Assembly: GCA_943371965.1 (NCBI GenBank)
Contig: CALRWV020000002.1
Location: 526,316 to 590,315, forward strand
DNA from: CALRWV02 sp943371965
Lineage (GTDB): Bacteria > Bacteroidota > JABWAT01
Direction: 5' to 3'
DNA length: 64,000 nucleotides
The position numbers were made by a program, and so were the translations under genes. Positions 43,862-53,749 of this stretch are shown piece by piece (the stretch's first letter is position 1; each line of letters starts with the position of its first letter). Under the pieces are notes generated by a model that was not told the DNA's origin, did not search any database, and saw only the letters and a list, made by a program, of their open reading frames with translations.

Positions 43862-45310
43862 ATGAAAATTAAAATCGCCCTATCGATGGTAACAATTTTT
43901 GCAGGATTTCTCTGCTGCAACAGTATTAATGATGACAAGGAAACAATCGATGAGGGAAAGGTCATCCTTTCAGGAAAAATCGTTGATATCAATTCGAAAT
44001 TTTCAGTTACAAATGCAAAAGTTTCGCTTCTTGAAAAAGGTCCTGAAAAAATGACAGGAGCAAACGGAGAATTCAGTTTTACGGATAAGGAAATTCTAGC
44101 TTCTCAAAACATAACAGAAATGCAGTTGGATTCGCTGATAAAAAATGTTCCTGCAGCAGTATCGGTTTCCTGTACTGGGTTTTTTCCAAAAGAACAAAAT
44201 TTGGAATACAGTAAAACGGCGACAATCGAAATAATTCCCGACAGTTTGAAAACCTATTTCTATCAGAAACCGGTTCAACTAAGCGATGGTTTAACTGCTG
44301 CATCATTTAAAGAAGCAAATATGGATTCAGCTTTAATCCAACAAATGATGAATAAAATAAAATCGGGTGGATATAAACAGCTTCACAGTATTTTGATTTA
44401 CAGAAATGACAAATTGGTTTTAGAAGAATATTTTTTCGGTAACAACGATACCATCCAATTTGAAAATAATATTGCGCGTGACAGAACTCCTGCTTCAATT
44501 CAATGGAACAGAAACCAAAAACATTATGTAGCTTCAGTAAATAAAGCCCTGACTTCAACAATAGTTGGAATTGCATTGGATAAGTATGGGAAATCAGTAA
44601 ATGATAAGGTTTCATCATATCTCCCTGATTATTCATCTTACTTTACAGATGCAGCAAAAAATAATGTGACCATCAAACATTGTCTAACCATGTCACTTGG
44701 TTTCAAATGGGATGAATGGACTTCAAATGATTTGGCATTGATGTGGAAGTCTAACAACTTTACCGACTTTCTTCTCAGCCGCAGCAATGGAGGACCCAAT
44801 TCGACCTGGGTTTACAACAGTGCAAGTCCAAATCTATTATTGAGGTGTATGGAAAATCTGGTCGGCGGATCAATCAGAAAATTTGCGGATGACAACTTTT
44901 ACAAAAAACTTGGAATTACTGATTACAATTGGCAATCACAACCCGGTGGTTTGCCCGAAGGTGCAGCAAGAATGTTTATACGTCCACGGGATATGCTGAA
45001 AATTGGAGCAACTTATTTGAACAATGGAGTTTGGAATGGAGAACAGGTAATACCTGCGGCTTGGGTAACTGAATGCTCGAACATCAAGAAAATTACATCA
45101 TCAGGAAATTACAGTTATTTCTTCTGGCTGAGGAGTTTGAACGGGACCAAATATATATCAGCAGATGGTGACGGTGGAAACTACATCAATATTTTTCCGA
45201 CAAAGAAAATGGTTGTTGTTATTACTCAGGGAAATTATCTGGAACATCCGCTTTATTTCAATCAGGCAAATGATCTGATGGAAAATTATATTATTCCTGC
45301 AGCGAAGTAA
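43862..45310 (+). CDS. Beta-lactamase-fold serine hydrolase lipoprotein
   Basis: 482 aa. Signal peptide with lipobox-like AGFLCC (Cys18 or Cys19), so probably anchored in the envelope. Residues 33-125 look like a carboxypeptidase-regulatory-like beta domain (VILSGKIVDINSKFSVTNAK). The hydrolase domain (about 165-480) is class C beta-lactamase/esterase type: Ser225-x-x-Lys228 in ASVNKALTS, Tyr318-x-Ser in VYNSASPN, and a DGDGG loop near the usual KTG/HTG position. Such enzymes act as esterases, D-aminopeptidases or amidases; beta-lactam resistance is not implied. First gene right of the proposed origin; ends at a clear terminator. Confidence 0.88.
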   Translation: MKIKIALSMVTIFAGFLCCNSINDDKETIDEGKVILSGKIVDINSKFSVTNAKVSLLEKGPEKMTGANGEFSFTDKEILASQNITEMQLDSLIKNVPAAVSVSCTGFFPKEQNLEYSKTATIEIIPDSLKTYFYQKPVQLSDGLTAASFKEANMDSALIQQMMNKIKSGGYKQLHSILIYRNDKLVLEEYFFGNNDTIQFENNIARDRTPASIQWNRNQKHYVASVNKALTSTIVGIALDKYGKSVNDKVSSYLPDYSSYFTDAAKNNVTIKHCLTMSLGFKWDEWTSNDLALMWKSNNFTDFLLSRSNGGPNSTWVYNSASPNLLLRCMENLVGGSIRKFADDNFYKKLGITDYNWQSQPGGLPEGAARMFIRPRDMLKIGATYLNNGVWNGEQVIPAAWVTECSNIKKITSSGNYSYFFWLRSLNGTKYISADGDGGNYINIFPTKKMVVVITQGNYLEHPLYFNQANDLMENYIIPAAK

Positions 45311-45324
45311 CCACCAAAAAACAA

Positions 45325-45350
45325 AGCCACCTAACGGTGGCTATATTTTT
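45325..45350. terminator. Bidirectional rho-independent terminator
   Basis: AGCCACC-TAAC-GGTGGCT (45325-45342, perfect 7-bp stem) followed by ATATTTTTTC. It lies between the convergent serine hydrolase and M1 peptidase genes. Confidence 0.8.
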
Positions 45351-45370
45351 TCAATTAGTCACAATTTCAT

Positions 45371-47230
45371 TTATTTCAAAATTCCATCAATTGTTTGAAA
45401 AGTTACAGTGTGATAACCGGGTCTTGCTTTTTCGTACACTCTTTTCGCCCACTCTTTTCCTTCCTGAGTAGCAGCCAGTTTGGTGTACAAAGGTTTAACC
45501 AATTTCCGTCTTCCAACTGAAAGCAGATATTTTTCCAATGCAGATTCTGCAGGTTTGTAGTTTGAATCAATGGTATGTTGAAACCATTCGCATAAAATCT
45601 CAGAATTTCCCGATTGCGTGAATTTGAACGTTTTATCCAAATCGGCCAGTTTTTTCAGGTCAGATTTGTAAGGAACCTGCTGAAGAAAATCCAACCACTC
45701 CTGAGTTGTCCAACCCAAAGTTTTCAGTTTTGCAGCAGAACTCTCATTGCTGTTGAATAACTCAGCCTGTTTCTTTACCAAATCCAAACGGCTGGAAACA
45801 GGTTGTGGGCAATTTGCAGGAAGTCCGGTTCCATAAATCCAATCTTTGTAATTGATTTTTTTCGCTAAAGAAGAATCTGATCCAATCAGATTTGCATTCA
45901 TATAATCAACAAAACCTTCTGTGGTCATGGTGCCGAAAGCGTGTGATTCGAAATAGGTTTTCAGAAAAGCATCCCATTTTTCACGACCGGCAGATTCTTC
46001 GCATAGCCTTAAGAAAAACGCCCCTTTTACATAAGCAATACTTGTCAATCCATCATCAGGATTTCTACCGGAAAGATCAAGTTTCAATTTGGTATCGTTG
46101 GGTAAATCTTTTCCGATAGATTCAACTTCTTCCTTCAATCCGCGCAAAGAAAGTTGCCAATCCATCTCTGCAATATCTTTTCCGTAAACAGCTTCCATAA
46201 TCCGTTGCTGGAAATAAGTTGTAAATCCTTCATTCAGCCAGAAATCATTCCATCCTGCATTGGTAACTAAATTACCCGACCAGGAATGAGCAAGTTCGTG
46301 AGCAACCAGTGCAACCAGAGATTTATCACCGGCAATGATAGTTGGAGTTGCAAATGTTAAACGTGGATTTTCCATGCCGCCAAAAGGAAAGCTGGAAGGA
46401 AGAACAAGCAAATCATAACGTCCCCATTTGTAAGGACCATAGAGTTGTCCGGCAGATTCAACCATTTTTTGTGTGTCTTCAAGTTCTTTGGCATAACGTT
46501 CCAAATTTATGGGTTCGGTATAAATTCCGGTTGTTTCGCCTAAAGATTTGAAAACAACATCACCAACTCCCAATGCCATGAGATAAGATGGAATTGCCTT
46601 ATCCATTTTAAATGCATAAACGCCTGTTTCATTTTTGGTTTGAGGATTTTCGGCGGACATAAGTGCCAACATGGTTGACGGAACTTTTATGGTAGCTTCA
46701 TAAGTAAAACGAACCGCTGGAGCATCCTGAAGAGGAATCCAGGTTCTTGCAAGAATGGCCTGTGACTGTGTGAAAAGATAAGGAAGCTCTCCACCTGAAG
46801 TTTGGGATGGAGAAAGCCACTGAACAGCTTCAGCTGTTGGTGAAGTTGAGTAATAGACGGTAACCAGTTTTGTTTCCGCTTTGATATCAATGTTTAATGC
46901 ACTTCCAAAAACCGCATTTGCTGAATCCAATTTAAAAGTTGTAGCAATTTCAGCGTCATCCAAAGTTACTTTTTCAATGGTCAGATCTTTGGTATCAAGA
47001 ATCAGAAGATTGCTTCCCGATTTATTGTCGATTGAAAGTCCGGCTTTTCCTGACAAAACTTTTTTATCGAAATCAACATTCAGATTCAGGTTCAAATGTG
47101 TAACTTTTACCTGATCGAAGTTTGCAAACGAATGCGGATCGGGTTTCATATTTTCAGCGTCCTTTTTTGGGTTACAGGCTGCAACTGCAAAACAAAGAAC
47201 AGCCGTGGTTAACAGTGAGTTTAACTTCAT
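45371..47230 (-). CDS. M1 family zinc aminopeptidase lipoprotein
   Basis: 619 aa from the ATG at 47228-47230, chosen because it starts the signal sequence MKLNSLLTTAVLCFAVAAC with lipidated Cys19; an upstream in-frame ATG adds 40 unrelated residues. The zinc site is H311-E-L-A-H315 with Glu334 in LNEG, and the substrate motif GGMENP lies about 30 residues before. The C-terminal helical domain (about 480-610) is of the leukotriene-A4-hydrolase/cold-active aminopeptidase type. It would trim peptides at the cell envelope. Convergent with the serine hydrolase and divergent from the glycoside hydrolase gene. Confidence 0.93.
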   Translation of the reverse strand: MKLNSLLTTAVLCFAVAACNPKKDAENMKPDPHSFANFDQVKVTHLNLNLNVDFDKKVLSGKAGLSIDNKSGSNLLILDTKDLTIEKVTLDDAEIATTFKLDSANAVFGSALNIDIKAETKLVTVYYSTSPTAEAVQWLSPSQTSGGELPYLFTQSQAILARTWIPLQDAPAVRFTYEATIKVPSTMLALMSAENPQTKNETGVYAFKMDKAIPSYLMALGVGDVVFKSLGETTGIYTEPINLERYAKELEDTQKMVESAGQLYGPYKWGRYDLLVLPSSFPFGGMENPRLTFATPTIIAGDKSLVALVAHELAHSWSGNLVTNAGWNDFWLNEGFTTYFQQRIMEAVYGKDIAEMDWQLSLRGLKEEVESIGKDLPNDTKLKLDLSGRNPDDGLTSIAYVKGAFFLRLCEESAGREKWDAFLKTYFESHAFGTMTTEGFVDYMNANLIGSDSSLAKKINYKDWIYGTGLPANCPQPVSSRLDLVKKQAELFNSNESSAAKLKTLGWTTQEWLDFLQQVPYKSDLKKLADLDKTFKFTQSGNSEILCEWFQHTIDSNYKPAESALEKYLLSVGRRKLVKPLYTKLAATQEGKEWAKRVYEKARPGYHTVTFQTIDGILK

Positions 47231-47437
47231 GAATTTTCTCCATAGGTTTGATTTACTGCAAATTAAGAAGGTTGTGTTTGAATTGAAAATTGATGACGAA
47301 GATTTAAGGAAGAAAGGTAACAGTAGACGGGAACAGAAAAAAAAGAACAAGGGTGAAGTAAAAACAGAAATTTTTTGACCTGAAAAGCCGACAACCTAAA
47401 AACCTAGTAACCTTCCCAAATATTGCCCAAATCTCTG

Positions 47438-47467
47438 TTGTTTTTAATTTCAATTGTGATACTTTTG
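47438..47467 (+). promoter_or_regulatory. Bacteroidota-type promoter for the glycoside hydrolase gene
   Basis: TTG (47438-47440) and TACTTTTG (47460-47467) are separated by 19 nt, matching TTG / TAnnTTTG. A start near 47474 gives a leader of about 87 nt to the preferred ATG at 47561. Confidence 0.5.
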
Positions 47468-47560
47468 GATTTAATCTGATGAATGAAAAACAAAACATTT
47501 TTTTCAAATTCAGTCGGACAACTTTCTGTTAAAGAAACGATTAAATTTCAAGATGAACTT

Positions 47561-50245
47561 ATGAAAAATTCCGCATATTATTTACCGATTTTCTTACTTC
47601 TTTCGGCTAATTTTTGTATAGCCCAAACATCAGTAAAACCAATTTGGAGTTCAAAAGAATATTCAGTTTATCCAGACAGTGTCACTCAGGGAGTTTTCAC
47701 TGCAAAAGCTATTTCGGCAACTGAAATTAAATCAAATTACCGCAGTCCCGTGAATGAATTTCAAAGTTCAAAAATTTTCTTCAAATTCAGCATCAACCGG
47801 AAAGACAATGAAATGAAATTCGGTTTGAATCATCAGTTCAATGCATCTGCAATTTCTTCAGAAACTCCATTAATCAAATTTGGTGAGCAGTTAAAAGACA
47901 CTACAAAAAGTACAGATAATTTTTTAAAACCCAACACAAAACTGAAAATCAGACTTGATATGAGATCAGTACTGAATGATCTGAATTCAAAGGGATTTTT
48001 TGTGACAGTAAATGGCGATAAAATTTTCAAGGAAGATTTTAAGGAATTGTTTGTTGCAGGAGAAACTGCGCCGATGACGTGGGATTTTGATAATCTTCAC
48101 TGGAAACCGGAACTTGAAATGAAAGATCCTGACGGCGACGGAATCTATGAAACAGAAATGATTTTGAATGCACCCAAAGATCAGAAAATTACAAATCCCG
48201 AATGGACAGCTTCACAAAACACATCAGCCTTTCCGCAATACAAATCTGATTACGTTATTTCAGATGCGGTTTATAATCTCGCACTTGAAGAAATGATGAA
48301 TGCAGTTGAACCCGACAGTACATTCAGAACCGGAAAAGAATGGGCAGGTGTCTGGACACGTGATATCAGCTACTCCATCATTTTATCGATGGCATATCTG
48401 CAACCCAAAGTTGCAGTAAAAAGTCTGCTCAGAAAAGTAAATCAGCAGGAGAGAATTATCCAGGATACCGGAACCGGTGGTGCCTACCCGGTTTCAACCG
48501 ACAGAATGATTTGGGCAGTTGCTGCTTATGAAATTTACAAAGCAACAGGTGACAAGGTGTGGCTGAAAAAATCATACAGAATTATTAAAAATTCCATTGA
48601 TGATGATATTTTAAATGCTCATGATAAAGAAACAGGAATGGTTCGGGGTGAATCATCGTTTCTTGACTGGCGCGAACAAACTTATCCGAAATGGATGCAA
48701 CCGGCAGATATATTTGAATCAGAAAATCTGGGAACCAACGTTGTTCATTTCCAGGCAAATATGGTTTTATCAGAAATGGCCGGTTTACTGAATAAGAAAA
48801 CAGAATCTGCCCAATACAAAAAAATTGCAGAAACCATTAAAGCTGGAATCAACCGATATTTATGGATGGAAGATGAAGGTTATTATGCACAATATTTTTA
48901 TGGACGGAATTACAAAACCCAATCACCCAGATCGGAAGCTTTGGGAGAAGCATTGAGTGTTTGGTTCGGTGTTGCAGACAGTTCAAAACAAAAATCAGTC
49001 ATTGCAAACGTACCGGTTACAGCATACGGTATTTCCTGTATTTATCCGCAAATTCCCACGATTCCGCCTTATCACAACAATGCTGTCTGGCCATTTGTCC
49101 AGTCATATTGGGCGTTGGCTTCTGCAAAAGCAGGAAACGAAAAATCGGTTATGGAATCAATCAGTTCAGTTTACCGTGCTGCTGCCATGTTTGCCACCAA
49201 CAAAGAAAATTTTGTTGCTGATAATGGAGATTTTGCCGGTACTGTCATCAATTCAAGCAATATGTTATGGAGTCTTTCAGGAAGTTTGAGTCTGGTACAT
49301 AAAGTTTTATTTGGCATCGAATTCAAATCGAAAAGTATGGTGTTTCATCCATTTGTACCTCAAGTTTTGAAAGGAAACAGAGTACTTTCAAATTTCAGAT
49401 ACAGAAATGCAGTTCTAAACATTTCAGTGGAAGGTTACGGAAACCAGATCAAAACATTTTTGGTGGATGGAAAGAAAACATCAACTGCTGAAATAAGCGA
49501 AACACTTTCCGGAAAACACACCGTAAAAATAATTCTGGCGAACAATGATTTATCAGACAGCAAAATTAACAAAGTTGAAAATTATACCACATCAACTACT
49601 CCCTCAGCATCATTTACTTTGCCTAAATTATTCTGGCAAAAAGTTGAAGGTGCAACGGAATATAAAGTACTGAAAAACGGAAAAACCCTTTCAAAAACAA
49701 CGACACTTAACCTTCCTGTTTTTGCAAATTACAACGATGAATTTCAGATAATTGCAGTTGATAAAAACGGAAAGGAATCATTTGCAAGTGAACCGGTTAC
49801 AGCAGGAAACAAAAAATTTATAACAACTGTTGAAGTTGAGGAGTTTGCAAAAAAAGCAGAATTTCCATACAAGGGATTCTCAGGAGCGGGATTTGTTGAA
49901 ACAAGCAAAATTGTAAATTCAACCATTACGTTTCAGGTTGATATTTCAGAAGCTGGTCATTATGCCTTGGATTTCCGTTATGCAAACGGTAACGGTCCAA
50001 CCAATACAAACAATAAGTGTGCAATCAGAACCCTAAAGGAAGGAAAGAAAATTTTTGGAACCGTTGTATTGCCCCAACGCGGAGAAAATGAATGGAGCAA
50101 CTGGGGATTTTCAAACAGTGTGAAAGCTGAACTTGTTAAAGGAAAATATACATTTACTCTTAGTCTTGATGCGGCAAATGAAAACATGAACGGAGAAACC
50201 AATCAGGCCATGATTGATTATCTGCGGATCAGCAGATTGGAGTAA
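47561..50245 (+). CDS. Secreted (alpha/alpha)6-barrel glycoside hydrolase with C-terminal carbohydrate-binding-like domain
   Basis: 894 aa from the ATG at 47561, which opens a signal peptide (1-22, ending CIAQ); an ATG at 47483 would add 26 polar residues. Residues about 130-210 form a beta domain with DPDGDGIYETEM, a calcium-loop-like motif. The catalytic toroid spans about 240-610 with GKEWAGVWTRDISYSIILSM, TDRMIWAVAAYEIYKATGD, GESSFLDWREQTYP and IPPYHNNAVWPFVQSYWALA, the pattern of GH63/GH78/debranching-like alpha,alpha-toroid enzymes. The last 150 residues look like a CBM6/35-type beta-sandwich (VEVEEFAKKAEFPYKG). Exact family and substrate are unknown. Followed by a sugar-kinase/reductase pair. 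Confidence 0.8.
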   Translation: MKNSAYYLPIFLLLSANFCIAQTSVKPIWSSKEYSVYPDSVTQGVFTAKAISATEIKSNYRSPVNEFQSSKIFFKFSINRKDNEMKFGLNHQFNASAISSETPLIKFGEQLKDTTKSTDNFLKPNTKLKIRLDMRSVLNDLNSKGFFVTVNGDKIFKEDFKELFVAGETAPMTWDFDNLHWKPELEMKDPDGDGIYETEMILNAPKDQKITNPEWTASQNTSAFPQYKSDYVISDAVYNLALEEMMNAVEPDSTFRTGKEWAGVWTRDISYSIILSMAYLQPKVAVKSLLRKVNQQERIIQDTGTGGAYPVSTDRMIWAVAAYEIYKATGDKVWLKKSYRIIKNSIDDDILNAHDKETGMVRGESSFLDWREQTYPKWMQPADIFESENLGTNVVHFQANMVLSEMAGLLNKKTESAQYKKIAETIKAGINRYLWMEDEGYYAQYFYGRNYKTQSPRSEALGEALSVWFGVADSSKQKSVIANVPVTAYGISCIYPQIPTIPPYHNNAVWPFVQSYWALASAKAGNEKSVMESISSVYRAAAMFATNKENFVADNGDFAGTVINSSNMLWSLSGSLSLVHKVLFGIEFKSKSMVFHPFVPQVLKGNRVLSNFRYRNAVLNISVEGYGNQIKTFLVDGKKTSTAEISETLSGKHTVKIILANNDLSDSKINKVENYTTSTTPSASFTLPKLFWQKVEGATEYKVLKNGKTLSKTTTLNLPVFANYNDEFQIIAVDKNGKESFASEPVTAGNKKFITTVEVEEFAKKAEFPYKGFSGAGFVETSKIVNSTITFQVDISEAGHYALDFRYANGNGPTNTNNKCAIRTLKEGKKIFGTVVLPQRGENEWSNWGFSNSVKAELVKGKYTFTLSLDAANENMNGETNQAMIDYLRISRLE

Positions 50246-50266
50246 ACATTCATAAAATAATTTTTT

Positions 50267-50353
50267 ACCACGAATTTTCACAAATTGACACAAATATTTA
50301 AAACAGTTCATGCTCCTCCTAAAAATTCGGAATCATCCGTGTTAATTCGTGAT
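50267..50353. repeat. ACCACGAATT...AATTCGTGAT inverted repeat
   Basis: Outer arms ACCACGAATTTTCACAAATT and GTGTTAATTCGTGAT pair at 9 of 10 outermost positions, with partial pairing inside (GACACAAAT / ATCCGTGTT). A different sequence family from A and B. Lies between the glycoside hydrolase and the PfkB-like gene; a TATCTTTG (-7-like) element at 50400-50407 follows. Confidence 0.5.
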
Positions 50354-50457
50354 TCCATGAATTTCCAAAACCCCAATTCCGTTTTTCCCCCAATTCCCGT
50401 ATCTTTGCCCACTTTATAAATCACCCAATTCAACAGAATGAAGGCATTTCAGAAAAT

Positions 50458-51378
50458 ATGAACATTCTAGTCATCGGAAATTTTTGTTGGGATTGTTACG
50501 GTTCGGTTGAAACAGAACTTTCAATGGAACCCGGCGGAATTTTATATTCTCTTTATGCCTTTTCCTCAGTAATGAAAAAAGGTGATCATCTTTTCCCTGT
50601 TTTTCCGGTTGAAACCAGTTTGTTCGAACAGATAAAATCGGGTGAGTTCATGCTTCCTCAAGTTGAATTGTCCGGAATTTATCAGATGCAGGAAAGCAAC
50701 TCAAAAGTTCTGGTAACTATCCGTGAAAATCAGGAACCCGATTACAAGGTCATTACCGGATATCAGGAAAATGTAAAAGTTGAATTTCTGCCCGATCAGA
50801 AAATGGACGGAATTTATCTGAATTTCCAAACGGGTCATGATTGGGATTTGGCTGCCTTGAACGTATTGCACGAAAAATATCCGGAAGCATTTATTCACAC
50901 CGACATTCACAGTCTTGCTTATGAAATTGCAGTTAGAAACAGAAATGATAAAGAAAAAGCGTTTCAGGAACTGAATTCAGTTTTTCAAATTTCAGACAGT
51001 CTCCAGTTCAATCAGCAGGAATTGACAGGAATGATTTTCGCAACCGGAAAAACCGAAAAAGAATTGGTAAAAGCTGCCATTGTGAATGGACGGGCAAAAG
51101 CTGTAATCATCACAAAAGGTGAACGCGGTGTTGTTTGCTATGAAAAAGTTTTAAACCAGATTGAAACACACGTTTTGAGACCTGTAACCGTTCATCAGTC
51201 AAATTATCCGATCGGTTCCGGTGATGTTTTGGGTTCTGTGTTTTTATATGAATTATTGGTTTCAAAAGGAATAAGACAGTCCATTGTAAAAGGAATGAAA
51301 CTGGCTGAACTTGCTGTTTCAAAAGAAGGGTTTAAAGCTAAAGTTGAACATGTTAGAATCAATGGAGCATTACTCTGA
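50458..51378 (+). CDS. PfkB-family carbohydrate kinase-like protein
   Basis: 306 aa. Ribokinase fold: N-terminal ILVIGNFCWDCYG (3-15) and PGGILYSLYAF (26-36, substrate-site GG), C-terminal anion-hole motif IGSGDVLGSVF (252-262) with catalytic base Asp256, and KGERGVVCYE (about 219-228) near the ATP site. Substrate unknown; sequence around the N-terminal lid is divergent from ribokinase and fructokinase. Its TGA overlaps the ATG of the next gene by 1 nt, so the two proteins are made together, which points to a kinase and an NAD(P)-linked reductase/epimerase acting on one sugar or nucleotide-sugar pathway. Confidence 0.82.
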   Translation: MNILVIGNFCWDCYGSVETELSMEPGGILYSLYAFSSVMKKGDHLFPVFPVETSLFEQIKSGEFMLPQVELSGIYQMQESNSKVLVTIRENQEPDYKVITGYQENVKVEFLPDQKMDGIYLNFQTGHDWDLAALNVLHEKYPEAFIHTDIHSLAYEIAVRNRNDKEKAFQELNSVFQISDSLQFNQQELTGMIFATGKTEKELVKAAIVNGRAKAVIITKGERGVVCYEKVLNQIETHVLRPVTVHQSNYPIGSGDVLGSVFLYELLVSKGIRQSIVKGMKLAELAVSKEGFKAKVEHVRINGALL

Positions 51379-52304
51379 TGGCCAAATCTAAATATCAGCG
51401 GATTCTGGTCACAGGTGCAAACGGATTGTTGGGTCAGAAAGTGGTACATGCCTTTTCTTCCCAGGAAGATTTTGATGTGATGGCAACGGCCAAAGGACCA
51501 AAACTGGAAGACAACACTGCATCCTGCGGATATATTTCACTTGATATTTCGAACCGGAAAGCGGTAAAGGAAATTGTCAGGGATTTTGAACCGGATCTGA
51601 TTGTAAACTGTGCTGCCATGACTCATGTCGATAAATGCGAAATAGAAAAGGAAACCTGTTGGCAGATCAATGTTGATGGCGTTCAGCATCTGGCTGAATC
51701 GTGTAAACCCAACAATATCAGACTGATTCATTTTTCAACCGATTATGTTTTTGACGGAAAAAACGGACCATACCGTGAAGATGCAAAAGTGAATCCACTT
51801 TCATATTACGGAAAATCAAAACTGGCCGGTGAAAATGCGATCATTGCAACAGGAATTGATTTTGTAATTTTCAGAACAATGGTTGTTTATGGTTTGGGAA
51901 TAAACACAAAAGCCAATTTTGCCACATGGCTTGTAAATGAATTGAAAGACGGAAAAAAAGTTAATATTGTAACCGATCAGGTCGGGAATGCAACTTTGGT
52001 GGATGATTTGGCTCAGGCAACATTTCAGTCTGCAAAAAAATCTCTGAAAGGAATTTACAACGCAGCAGGAAGTGATATCATGTCACGGTTTGATTTTGCC
52101 GTTCTATTGGCGAAAGTATTCAATTACGACGCAAAACTGATTACGCCAATATTGACAAAATCATTGAATCAACCTGCACCACGTCCATTGAATTCCGGAC
52201 TGATTGTGTTGAAAGCCGAATCAGAATTGGGATTCAAGTTTTCTTCAACGGAAGAAGGTTTGCTCAGATTTAAACAACAGCTGAAACAGGCAGGAAAAAT
52301 TTAA
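51378..52304 (+). CDS. RmlD-like NAD(P)-dependent reductase/epimerase
   Basis: 308 aa extended SDR. Cofactor motif GANGLLGQK (13-21), FSTDYVFDGKNGPY (about 113-126), catalytic Tyr144 and Lys148 in YYGKSK. This is the RmlD/dTDP-4-dehydrorhamnose reductase family, also used for other sugar nucleotides. Start ATG overlaps the TGA of the PfkB-like gene (TGATG), indicating translational coupling. No other dTDP-rhamnose genes are present, so the substrate is open. Paralogue of the protein at 11400. Confidence 0.85.
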   Translation: MAKSKYQRILVTGANGLLGQKVVHAFSSQEDFDVMATAKGPKLEDNTASCGYISLDISNRKAVKEIVRDFEPDLIVNCAAMTHVDKCEIEKETCWQINVDGVQHLAESCKPNNIRLIHFSTDYVFDGKNGPYREDAKVNPLSYYGKSKLAGENAIIATGIDFVIFRTMVVYGLGINTKANFATWLVNELKDGKKVNIVTDQVGNATLVDDLAQATFQSAKKSLKGIYNAAGSDIMSRFDFAVLLAKVFNYDAKLITPILTKSLNQPAPRPLNSGLIVLKAESELGFKFSSTEEGLLRFKQQLKQAGKI

Positions 52305-52359
52305 TTATTGATTTGAAATTGCTGTAAAGAAACAGCTGAAAAAATTAAAAGGAAAAAAT

Positions 52360-53643
52360 ATGCTGGATGTAAAACTGATCCGTGAAAATCCGGATTTATA
52401 TAAAAAGAAGATTGCAAGCAAACTGGCAGATGCAGACAAAGTTGATCAGATACTTGCACTTGATATAAAACGCAGGGAAGTGATTGGCGAAGTAGAACTT
52501 TTAAAAGCACAACGGAACACAACCAACAATGAAATTGCGCTGAAGAAAAAAAACAAGGAAAACGCTGACCATCTGATTGGCGAAATGAAAACAGTATCAG
52601 ATAAAGTAAAAGTCTTGGATGATTCCCTTTCAGCATTTGAAAATCAGATTAACGACATTCTGGTAAACATTCCCAATATTCCACACGACACAGTTCCGAT
52701 TGGAAAAACAGCAGACGACAATGTTGAAGTCCGCAACTGGTTGACAGGAAAATTCAACAAATCCTTTAAACCGATTGATCATATTGAAATCGGGAAAAAA
52801 TGCGGAATTCTTGATTTCGAAAGAGGAGCAAAAATTTCAGGTTCCGGTTTTCCGTTGTACATGGGAAAAGGTGCAGCTCTTGAACGTGCGCTTATAAATT
52901 TCTTTCTGGATATGCACACTGAAAAACACGGATACACCGAAGTATTTCCTCCTTTTTTGGTAAATGAAGATTCAATGCGCGGAACCGGACAGCTTCCAAA
53001 ATTTGCAGAAGATATGTATACCATCGCGGCTGACGGATTGTATGTTATTCCAACCGCTGAAGTTCCGATAACAAATATTCACAGAAACGAAACACTGAAA
53101 TTTGAACAGCTTCCAATCAAGTATTGCGGTTATTCTGCCTGTTTCCGCCGTGAGGCAGGAAGCTATGGAAAAGAGACAAAAGGATTTTTGCGTGTTCATC
53201 AGTTCAATAAAGTAGAAATGGTGAAATTTGCAAATCCGGAAAATTCATACAATGAACTTGAAGCATTGGTAAACGATGCGGAAAATATTTTAAAGGCACT
53301 TGAAGTTCCTTACCGGGTGCTGTTGTTATGTTCCGGTGATTTGAGTTTCAATGCGGCAAAATGTTATGATATTGAAGTTTGGTCTCCGGCCGAAAATAAA
53401 TATCTTGAAGCATCTTCGTGTTCAAACTTTGAAGATTTTCAGGCGAGACGTGCAAATATCCGTTACAAAAAAGATGCAAACAGCAAACCGGATTTCATTC
53501 ATACTTTAAATGGTTCAGGTTTGGCCACTTCACGTCTGATGGTTGCACTTCTGGAAAACAATCAACAGGAAGACGGCAGCATTTTAATTCCAAAAGCACT
53601 TGTACCGTACACCAAATTTGAAAAAATAGAACCAATTCAATAG
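52360..53643 (+). CDS. serS: Seryl-tRNA synthetase
   Basis: 427 aa. N-terminal coiled-coil arm (about 30-110, charged heptads) that clamps tRNA-Ser, then the class II catalytic core with TAEVPITN (motif around the serine site, about 227-234), motif 2 CFRREAGSYGKETKGFLRVH (about 258-277) and motif 3 GSGLATSRLMVALLEN (about 386-401). Reads out from a 55-bp spacer after the RmlD-like gene with AAAGGAAAA before the ATG. Confidence 0.97.
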   Translation: MLDVKLIRENPDLYKKKIASKLADADKVDQILALDIKRREVIGEVELLKAQRNTTNNEIALKKKNKENADHLIGEMKTVSDKVKVLDDSLSAFENQINDILVNIPNIPHDTVPIGKTADDNVEVRNWLTGKFNKSFKPIDHIEIGKKCGILDFERGAKISGSGFPLYMGKGAALERALINFFLDMHTEKHGYTEVFPPFLVNEDSMRGTGQLPKFAEDMYTIAADGLYVIPTAEVPITNIHRNETLKFEQLPIKYCGYSACFRREAGSYGKETKGFLRVHQFNKVEMVKFANPENSYNELEALVNDAENILKALEVPYRVLLLCSGDLSFNAAKCYDIEVWSPAENKYLEASSCSNFEDFQARRANIRYKKDANSKPDFIHTLNGSGLATSRLMVALLENNQQEDGSILIPKALVPYTKFEKIEPIQ

Positions 53644-53749
53644 GTTATTGGGTTTTTGGGTAATCAGGTTTTCGGCGGCAAATTAATTCTGCATTTATTT
53701 TCCGGAAAACCCAACTACCCAACTACCTGAAGACCTAACGAGCTACCTT

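Noticed and set aside
53644..53749. Tandem-repeat or telomere-like function of CCAACTACC units before pyrF
   Set aside because: The units are irregular and few; similar low-complexity GGTTATTGGGTT-type tracts occur in several spacers (2122-2160, 39878-39925, 41430-41465), so they look like ordinary spacer drift or amplification.
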